Shown here: positions 1 to 4,202 of the stretch, piece after piece | Position numbering within the stretch: position 1 is the stretch's first letter | How the letters are laid out: each line of letters opens with the position of its first letter | NCBI GenBank assembly: GCA_029939035.1 | Contig: JAOZTS010000070.1 | Location: 1 to 5,983 of the forward strand | Origin: Candidatus Altimarinota bacterium | GTDB lineage: Bacteria > Patescibacteriota > Gracilibacteria > UBA1369 > LOWO2-01-FULL-3 | DNA length: 5,983 bases | Reading direction: 5' to 3' | Program-made: the position numbers and the translations under genes | Notes under the pieces: model-generated | The model's database searches: none | The model's input: only the letters and a program-made list of their open reading frames with translations | Told to the model about the DNA's origin: nothing

Positions 1-153
1 CAGTGACGGCAAATGCCTCTTCGAAACTATAAGTAAATGTGTTTTGGCCTTTGGATTAATATCGTTAAATACTACACATTGATCGTCCTCATGCACAAAC
101 TCTGTGTCCATTTGACCAGAAGAAATCTTACAAAAAATGCAATCTTCAGACAT
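1..153 (-). CDS. HIT family (histidine triad) protein, N-terminal part, truncated by window edge
   Basis: The minus strand reads from an ATG at 153 for 51 codons without a stop to the window edge. The peptide opens with MSEDCIFCKI, followed by FNDINPKAKTHLLIVSKRH. This is the classic N-terminus of the HIT/HinT family, in which the usual pattern is a CxxC near the start, then a D-I-N-P segment, then the H-L-L/V-(I/V)-x-K-x-H strand. Cys5 and Cys8 probably form half of the zinc site present in many bacterial HinT proteins. Family members are nucleotide-binding hydrolases or transferases, often acting on AMP-lysine or adenosine phosphoramidates. The catalytic HxHxH triad lies toward the C-terminus and is outside the window, so activity cannot be judged. 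The start is 42 nt after the stop of the upstream regulator on the same strand, so the two may be co-transcribed. No Shine-Dalgarno site is visible before the ATG. Confidence 0.9.
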   Translation of the reverse strand, partial: MSEDCIFCKISSGQMDTEFVHEDDQCVVFNDINPKAKTHLLIVSKRHLPSL

Positions 154-175
154 ATAGAAAACCAGTTAAATTATT

Positions 176-198
176 TAAATTACCCTATGAGTAATTTA
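176..198 (-). repeat. Perfect inverted repeat overlapping the regulator stop codon
   Basis: On the minus strand TAAATTAC (198-191) and GTAATTTA (183-176) are perfect 8-bp arms around a 7-nt loop, and the first three bases of the left arm are the stop codon of the upstream gene. The arms are AT-rich and no T-tract follows, so this is not a convincing intrinsic terminator. It may be a weak mRNA hairpin between the two genes, or a binding site ahead of the HIT gene. Confidence 0.5.
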
Positions 199-1257
199 CC
201 TTGTCTTTTTTCCCTTTGCAAGCTGGTAAACAGCTCGACCTACTCTAACAAATTGAGGGTTTTTCTGTAGGTTTAGAGAGATAGTCCCTTTCTTTACTTG
301 TCGTTGCTTTAGAACTCCTTCAATAATTTCTTGTTTTGTCATAGGACTCTTTTTTGCTAAAAGTCCCTCTATAACGTCCGCAACTGTTCCCTTTGAAAAT
401 CCAAATTCCTTTAACGTATACAAACCACGACCAACCAATACGAATTGGTCATATCTTATAAGCTCATTGTGAACCGCTTGTGTAGTAACAACCTTCTTAT
501 CAAATCCAGAATCTGTAATTTTGTTTGCGATTTCTACGAAGTGAAGTGGCTTCTTTTCCCTTTTTAATACAATATATGCCTTATCCCTAATACTTCTTGG
601 ATTAATATGTCTCCATGTCATAAGTCCAAAACCATCCTCTGTTCTCTTAAGTCTCTTATCTACTTCCAAACAAGAAATAATCATAGGGTCATTATAAGAT
701 TCGATAGAATCACCTAGTTTCTGTCTAATTTGCACAATTATCTTTGAATCTGAAAGAACGTCAGTCTTTTTCTTCAAAATCTTAATACCAGCTGTAATCA
801 CAGATGTGATTGTAGCTACATTTATTTCTTTTATTCTCCAGAAAGGATTAAAAATATTCGTTTTTTCCGCTAACTCAATATTTAAATTAATATTCAATGC
901 CAATTTGATGATATTCGCATCAACGTCTTCTTTTGATTTAATAAGGTTAAGAACCTCACTAATTAGCTTTGTTTCTAGCAAAATACCACCGTTTTCGTTA
1001 ATAACTTTATTGGCAATATCGTTTACTACGTTTAATCGTGTTGTTTGAACAGTTCGACGTAGCTTTCCTAGCGCTATTTTCTCTATTTGTCTGATTCTTT
1101 CTCTTGTAACAGAAAATTGCTGACCTATATATTCAAGGGTTCTCTTAGGTTTATTATCTAAGCTAAATCGTTTTACAATAACATCCTTTTCTTTGTTAGT
1201 AAGGACAAGAAACATTTCCTCTACAACATCTGCAAGATTTATTTTTGTACTGCTCAT
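196..1257 (-). CDS. Sigma-70 region 4 / HARE-HTH multi-domain DNA-binding protein (probable transcription regulator)
   Basis: This 353-residue protein appears to be built almost entirely of helix-turn-helix units. Residues about 15-70 match sigma-70 region 4, the part that reads the -35 box: L-T-x-x-E-K-D-V-I-V-x-R-F, then TLEYIGQQFSVTRERIRQIE and K-L-R-R, very close to the end of RpoD. Regions 1-3 are absent, so it cannot be a conventional sigma factor. Residues about 75-215 are less clear and probably hold one or two winged helices. Residues about 222-286 match HARE-HTH, the module shared with RNA polymerase delta subunit and ASXL proteins (PLHFVEIANKI, then FVLVGRGLYTL). A further winged helix with a similar ending (FVRVGRAVYQL) spans about 290-347. 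The likely role is DNA-binding transcription control or an accessory RNA polymerase subunit; the exact function is unknown. The ATG at 1257 sits about 32 nt after a predicted transcription start, with no close Shine-Dalgarno site. Confidence 0.85.
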   Translation of the reverse strand: MSSTKINLADVVEEMFLVLTNKEKDVIVKRFSLDNKPKRTLEYIGQQFSVTRERIRQIEKIALGKLRRTVQTTRLNVVNDIANKVINENGGILLETKLISEVLNLIKSKEDVDANIIKLALNINLNIELAEKTNIFNPFWRIKEINVATITSVITAGIKILKKKTDVLSDSKIIVQIRQKLGDSIESYNDPMIISCLEVDKRLKRTEDGFGLMTWRHINPRSIRDKAYIVLKREKKPLHFVEIANKITDSGFDKKVVTTQAVHNELIRYDQFVLVGRGLYTLKEFGFSKGTVADVIEGLLAKKSPMTKQEIIEGVLKQRQVKKGTISLNLQKNPQFVRVGRAVYQLAKGKKTR

Positions 1258-1321
1258 AGTTAATTGTTTAATATGCGCCCCCTGAAAGCCAACTAAGAAT
1301 ATTGACTTTGCAGTTAATTGT
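1258..1321 (-). repeat. 10-bp direct repeat ACAATTAACT flanking the leader of the regulator gene
   Basis: ACAATTAACT occurs twice in the same orientation on the minus strand, at 1321-1312 (overlapping the -35 box) and at 1267-1258 (directly abutting the start codon). The copies are 54 bp apart start to start. Position at both ends of the promoter and leader would suit an operator for autoregulation by the multi-HTH protein, but that is inference. The repeat is AT-rich and could be chance. Confidence 0.5.
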
Positions 1322-1324
1322 CAA
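1296..1324 (-). promoter_or_regulatory. Sigma-70-type promoter of the sigma4/HARE-HTH gene
   Basis: On the minus strand a perfect -35 box TTGACA (1324-1319) is followed by a 17-bp spacer and TATTCT (1301-1296), which matches four of six bases of the -10 consensus. The predicted start of transcription is near 1289, giving a leader of about 32 nt before the ATG at 1257. Box quality and ideal spacing make this one of the best promoters in the window. Confidence 0.75.
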
Positions 1325-1358
1325 GCAAGAAATTTGATATAACCGCAACATTGTTTTA

Positions 1359-1377
1359 TAAACGCATATATCGTTTA
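1359..1377. repeat. Inverted repeat in the divergent regulator / tRNA intergenic region
   Basis: TAAACG (1359-1364) and CGTTTA (1372-1377) form perfect 6-bp arms around a 7-nt centre CATATAT. It lies between the regulator promoter and the tRNA-Leu gene. No T-tract follows on either strand, so a terminator is unlikely. It could be a small operator-like palindrome. Confidence 0.35.
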
Positions 1378-1438
1378 AGAAGCGAACTTACACCATTAAT
1401 TGGTATATGTCAAAAACTTTTTAGTAACACTTTTTATA

Positions 1439-1466
1439 TTGCATTTTGAAATAGTGTCAGTAATAT
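1439..1466 (+). promoter_or_regulatory. Possible promoter for tRNA-Leu
   Basis: TTGCAT (1439-1444), a 16-bp spacer and TAATAT (1461-1466) are placed to start transcription near 1473, about 12 nt before the mature tRNA 5' end. The hexamers match the consensus only three and four bases out of six, so this is a weak prediction supported mainly by position. Confidence 0.35.
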
Positions 1467-1484
1467 TGTGAAGCAACAAAACAA

Positions 1485-1570
1485 GGGCGAGTGGTGGAAT
1501 TTGGTAGACACGCTAGTCTTAGGAACTAGTGGCGCAAGCCGTGAGGGTTCAAGTCCCTCCTCGCCCACCA
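1485..1570 (+). tRNA. tRNA-Leu, anticodon UAG, with encoded CCA
   Basis: An 86-nt class II tRNA can be folded by eye. The acceptor stem is GGGCGAG (1485-1491) with CTCGCCC (1560-1566). The D stem is GTG/CAC (1494-1496, 1509-1511), with the conserved GG at 1503-1504. The anticodon stem is CTAGT/ACTAG (1513-1517, 1525-1529), with a 7-nt loop whose anticodon TAG is at 1520-1522. A long variable arm GGC-GCAA-GCC (1531-1540) closes a GNRA-type tetraloop. The T arm is GAGGG/CCCTC around TTCAAGT (1543-1559). The discriminator is A (1567) and CCA is encoded (1568-1570). The UAG anticodon, the long variable arm and A73 all indicate leucine, reading CUN codons. It is divergent from the regulator gene and convergent with the nadC operon. 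Confidence 0.97.
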
Positions 1571-1646
1571 AAGCCGGAAGCAGAGCGAACGGCCCGCGAG
1601 CGAATACTATTTACGCGAGCGTAACATGAGCGGAAGCGAATACATT
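1571..1646. repeat. GC-rich, internally repetitive spacer between tRNA-Leu and nadC
   Basis: The 76 bp between the tRNA 3' end and the nadC stop are much richer in G+C than their surroundings and contain recurring units. GAGCG occurs at 1583, 1598, 1617 and 1628. GCGAGCG occurs at 1596 and 1615, AGCGAATAC at 1599 and 1635, and CGGAAGC at 1575 and 1631. Spacings near 18-19 bp and its double suggest a degenerate tandem or interspersed repeat. TTACGC-GA-GCGTAA (1611-1624) is a perfect 6-bp-arm palindrome inside it. No reading frame or RNA gene is recognised. Because the flanking genes converge here it could help end transcription, but no T-tract follows the hairpin on either strand. Confidence 0.6.
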
Positions 1647-2621
1647 TTACTTCACAATCTCCATACCCATATCAAAATTTGGCACTGAACGGGTCAAGCA
1701 CCCCATAGAGATGAGATCCACGCCAGATTTTGCGTATTCTAAGGCATTTCTCTCGGTTATATCGCCTGAAGCCTCGAATAGTACGTCATTATAGTACTCC
1801 TGCCCTTTAGCGTCCTTCATCGCATCAGAAACATCAGCAGAGGACATGTTATCCATCATAATCACCCCAATTGAATCCAATTTCTTACTTTTTGCTAACT
1901 CAGCGAACTTTTTAGCAACATTATTCATTTCGACAGCGTTATCAACCTCAATTTCCAGAAATCTAAAGTTATTTTCGCTTTTCTCGATTCTCGCAAAAAC
2001 ATCATCAAAATCCCTTTTCAATACATCCAGATGAGTGTCCTTCAAGATAACCGCATCTGATAGGTTGATTCTATGGGTACCACCTCCACCAATCAAAACC
2101 GCTTTCTTATCCAATAATCCCCACAAAGTCTTTCTAGTTGGAACAATTAAAACATCATAATCCTTAACCAAATCCACTACTTTCCTAGTAAATGTTGCAA
2201 TCGAGCTCATTCTCATTAACAAATTCAGAACAACTCTCTCCACAGCCAGTAAATCATGTGCATCAGCCTCTATTTCCATAATTACATCTCCCTTCTTTAC
2301 CAAATCTCCGTCCTTTACCCTAAAATCTATGTTAAAAGATCCTTTTAAACGTGGACGAAAATTTGGGTCAGCATCCACCAGAAAGTACTTTATTTCGCTA
2401 ATACCAGCTACGACTCCATCATCTCGAGAGACTATTTTTCCTTTGATTTTAAATTCACCATCTCTAAAGAGGATATCAGTGCTGACATCACCCTTTATAC
2501 CCAAATCCTTCTCTAATTCTAAAAAAGTATATCTAAAGACCCATTGTTTATAGGCAGAATTACCTATTTCCAAGAAATTATCAGCTTTGTGGGTGAATTG
2601 TACTATTGATCGTCTATCCAT
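1647..2621 (-). CDS. nadC: Nicotinate-nucleotide pyrophosphorylase (quinolinate phosphoribosyltransferase)
   Basis: NadC joins quinolinate to PRPP, releasing CO2 and pyrophosphate, to make nicotinate mononucleotide in de novo NAD synthesis in the cytosol. The 324-residue protein shows the family motifs in order: GDVSTDI at 44-50, ERVVLNLLMRMSSIATFTR at 128-146, PTRKT at 161-165, GGGGTHR at 178-184, ILKDTH at 192-197, EIEVDN at 223-228, MMDNMS at 255-260, EASGDI at 283-288 and GVDLISMG at 300-307. It is somewhat longer than the usual 270-300 residues. Two usually conserved Asn positions (GGGxNHR, KDNH) are Thr. A TTG at 2636 in frame could extend the protein by five residues into nadA. The ATG at 2621 is preferred because it lies one base after the nadA stop (TAA-T-ATG) and the alignment needs nothing more. 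No Shine-Dalgarno site is visible, so translation is probably coupled to nadA. Confidence 0.95.
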   Translation of the reverse strand: MDRRSIVQFTHKADNFLEIGNSAYKQWVFRYTFLELEKDLGIKGDVSTDILFRDGEFKIKGKIVSRDDGVVAGISEIKYFLVDADPNFRPRLKGSFNIDFRVKDGDLVKKGDVIMEIEADAHDLLAVERVVLNLLMRMSSIATFTRKVVDLVKDYDVLIVPTRKTLWGLLDKKAVLIGGGGTHRINLSDAVILKDTHLDVLKRDFDDVFARIEKSENNFRFLEIEVDNAVEMNNVAKKFAELAKSKKLDSIGVIMMDNMSSADVSDAMKDAKGQEYYNDVLFEASGDITERNALEYAKSGVDLISMGCLTRSVPNFDMGMEIVK

Positions 2622-2622
2622 A

Positions 2623-3522
2623 TTAAGAAAGTTCAAGCATCTTATCTAACGCATCTCTCGCTCCATCTGCAACATTTTTTTCGACTTTTATCTCAGTTTC
2701 CTCAGTCTCTAAACACGTAAGAACCGATTCTAACGTATTTTTCTTCATATCAAAACACATATTGCATAGACCGTAGAACTTTTTTTCAGGAAGCTCCCTA
2801 CTCAACCTCTCTGTCATTCCGCATTCAGTGAGGATGAAGAACTCATTCGCAGGATCCTTTCGAGCTGCCTCAATCATTCCTGTCGTACTACATACATGGT
2901 CAGCCAGCATCAAAACCTCTGGTCTACACTCGGGGTGGGCGATTACGTTTGCATTAGGATGAGTTTCTCGGATTCCTTCAACATAATCTTTAGTAAGGGT
3001 GTGGTGTACGGGACAAAATCCTTTCCAGGGAATAATCTTCTTTTCAGGAACTTGAGTTTGCACATAAGCAGCCAAGTTCCTATCCGGGATGAAAATGATT
3101 TCCTCAGCATCCAGCTGGCGAACAACTTTCGCAGCATTCGCAGACGTACAACAAACATCAGACTCAGCCTTCACAGCTGCTGATGAGTTCACATAACAGA
3201 CCACTACTGCGCCAGGGTGTTTTTTTTTGAAAGACCTTAAGTCATCGGGTTCTACCATATCCGCCATAGGACAGCCCGCGTCAACATGCGGGACAATCAC
3301 TTTTTTCTCTGGATTTAAAAGACATGCAGACTCCGCCATAAAATGAACTCCACAGAAAACTATTATCGAAGAATCCGTTCTCGCAGCTTCCTGACACAAT
3401 TGCAATGAATCCCCAATAAAATCCGCAACATCATATATTTCGGGTCTTTGATAACTATGAGCAAGAATTATCGCATTCTTTTCCTTCTTAAGTTTTTCGA
3501 TTTGACTAACAATATCCTTCAT
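2623..3522 (-). CDS. nadA: Quinolinate synthase (4Fe-4S)
   Basis: NadA condenses iminoaspartate with dihydroxyacetone phosphate to quinolinate using a [4Fe-4S] cluster. With the start used here (299 residues), the family motifs are ILAHSYQRPEIYDVADFIGD with His22 and Tyr24, FCGVHFMAE (56-64), YVNSSAAVKA (110-119), GFCPVHH (168-174), HPECRPEV (196-203), STTGM (212-216) and CFDMKKNT (256-263). The three expected cluster ligands are Cys84 (AGCPMAD), Cys199 (HPEC) and Cys256. All are present, so the enzyme should be active. An upstream in-frame ATG at 3549 would add nine residues and begin 7 nt after the previous gene's stop. The ATG at 3522 is preferred because the family normally starts just before the K-K-E-K-x-A-I-I-L-A-H segment. 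nadC follows one base after the stop. nadB is not in the window. Confidence 0.96.
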   Translation of the reverse strand: MKDIVSQIEKLKKEKNAIILAHSYQRPEIYDVADFIGDSLQLCQEAARTDSSIIVFCGVHFMAESACLLNPEKKVIVPHVDAGCPMADMVEPDDLRSFKKKHPGAVVVCYVNSSAAVKAESDVCCTSANAAKVVRQLDAEEIIFIPDRNLAAYVQTQVPEKKIIPWKGFCPVHHTLTKDYVEGIRETHPNANVIAHPECRPEVLMLADHVCSTTGMIEAARKDPANEFFILTECGMTERLSRELPEKKFYGLCNMCFDMKKNTLESVLTCLETEETEIKVEKNVADGARDALDKMLELS

Positions 3523-3528
3523 AAGGAA

Positions 3529-3556
3529 ATTATACATCACGCCTATCATAAAACAA
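3529..3556 (-). promoter_or_regulatory. Possible internal promoter giving a leaderless nadA mRNA
   Basis: On the minus strand a perfect -10 box TATAAT (3534-3529) is preceded by a 16-bp spacer and TTGTTT (3556-3551), a three-of-six -35 box. Only six bases separate TATAAT from the ATG at 3522, so transcription would start at or next to the A of the start codon. The site lies inside the upstream start option (3549-3523), so it only makes sense if nadA begins at 3522. AT-rich sequence makes chance TATAAT boxes common. Confidence 0.4.
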
Positions 3557-4075
3557 CTACATCACCCCATGTACAAATCGCAACCAAAGCGTTTTCAAAT
3601 TATCAAGCGAAGCTTTTAAAAGCTCTACAAGAAGGCCCTTCAACTCTCTTATTTTTTTCATCAGATTCGTCATTTCAAAGAAACTCATGCTGTTTGGTAC
3701 AGCCATCAATTTAACAGCCTTTTTATGAAGATATTTTATTTCCTTTTTAATTTCGCTCTCAATCTGCTTTTTCATTTCCTTTTCAGTTGGAATATTTTTC
3801 AGCAAATCAGCTCTAATAGTTTCAGAATCAATTGGTGTCACTCCAGAGCCTGTTACGCTTCCACCTTTCTGCTCTGACTGATCCTTTATGACTTCACTAA
3901 CACGCCCAGTAGTTTCTACTGACTCATCATAATCAACCGCCTCAGCAAGAGCTTCTTTTCCAACGGCAGCCCGCTTGATCTCTTTACTATCCTCAACTCT
4001 TTTAAAAGTAGACTCTTTTTGAGAGTCAAGAGAGGGATTACTTCTAACCTTATTTATTTGTGAATCTAACGCCAT
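3557..4075 (-). CDS. Hypothetical protein, low-complexity N-terminus and charged helical C-terminus
   Basis: I do not recognise this 172-residue protein. Residues 1-100 are polar and rich in Ser, Glu, Lys and Thr, with a Gly/Ser stretch at 71-78, and look disordered. Residues about 97-122 are a Lys/Glu-rich helix likely to form a coiled coil. Residues about 125-172 are an amphipathic helical segment (MTNLMKKIRELKGLLVELLK, then LWLRFVHGVM) that looks like the folded, conserved part. There is no signal peptide, no clear membrane span and no cysteine. It is the first gene after a strong promoter and ends 34 nt before the preferred nadA start (7 nt before the alternative), so it is probably co-transcribed with nadA-nadC. 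This does not show a role in NAD synthesis. The ATG at 4075 is the first in frame after the promoter; no Shine-Dalgarno site is close. Confidence 0.8.
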   Translation of the reverse strand: MALDSQINKVRSNPSLDSQKESTFKRVEDSKEIKRAAVGKEALAEAVDYDESVETTGRVSEVIKDQSEQKGGSVTGSGVTPIDSETIRADLLKNIPTEKEMKKQIESEIKKEIKYLHKKAVKLMAVPNSMSFFEMTNLMKKIRELKGLLVELLKASLDNLKTLWLRFVHGVM

Positions 4076-4097
4076 ATTTTTACAATTACTCTACTAA

Positions 4098-4126
4098 ATT
4101 TTAACCTAGAAACGGCTTATTGTCAA
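4098..4126 (-). promoter_or_regulatory. Strong sigma-70-type promoter of the hypothetical gene-nadA-nadC operon
   Basis: On the minus strand a perfect TTGACA (4126-4121), a 17-bp spacer and TAAAAT (4103-4098, five of six) form a near-consensus promoter. Transcription should start near 4091, leaving a leader of about 16 nt before the ATG at 4075. This is too short for a riboswitch or attenuator, so any NAD-responsive control would have to act on the promoter itself. Confidence 0.8.
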
Positions 4127-4145
4127 CCATTCTGAGCAAAACAGA

Positions 4146-4174
4146 TTGTATCAAATTAGCCTACTCTGTAAAAT
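4146..4174 (+). promoter_or_regulatory. Probable valS promoter
   Basis: TTGTAT (4146-4151, three of six), a 17-bp spacer and TAAAAT (4169-4174, five of six) would start transcription near 4181, about 22 nt before the valS ATG. The -35 box lies 19 bp from the -35 box of the divergent operon. The leader is too short for a T-box. Confidence 0.55.
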
Positions 4175-4202
4175 GCATCAGTATCATATAAACGAAATTT
4201 GA

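Noticed and set aside
37..270. A plus-strand 77-codon reading frame at the left end
   Set aside because: It lies antisense to the clear HIT-family N-terminus and the 3' end of the regulator gene, and resembles no known protein.
196..1257. Calling the regulator a complete sigma factor (RpoD or RpoS type)
   Set aside because: Only region 4 is present; regions 2 and 3 needed for -10 recognition and core binding are absent.
1611..1624. TTACGCGAGCGTAA palindrome as an intrinsic terminator
   Set aside because: The stem is only five to six pairs and no T-tract follows on either strand.
1548..1646. tRNA-Leu as an integration (att) site
   Set aside because: No second copy of the tRNA 3' end is seen in the window, and no integrase or phage-like gene is present.
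2896..3183. A plus-strand 95-codon frame antisense to nadA
   Set aside because: nadA is unambiguous on the other strand; the antisense frame has no recognisable motif or start signal.
4076..4202. T-box or other amino-acid-sensing leader for valS
   Set aside because: The whole intergenic region is 127 bp and the predicted leader only about 22 nt; no T-box consensus or specifier stem is visible.
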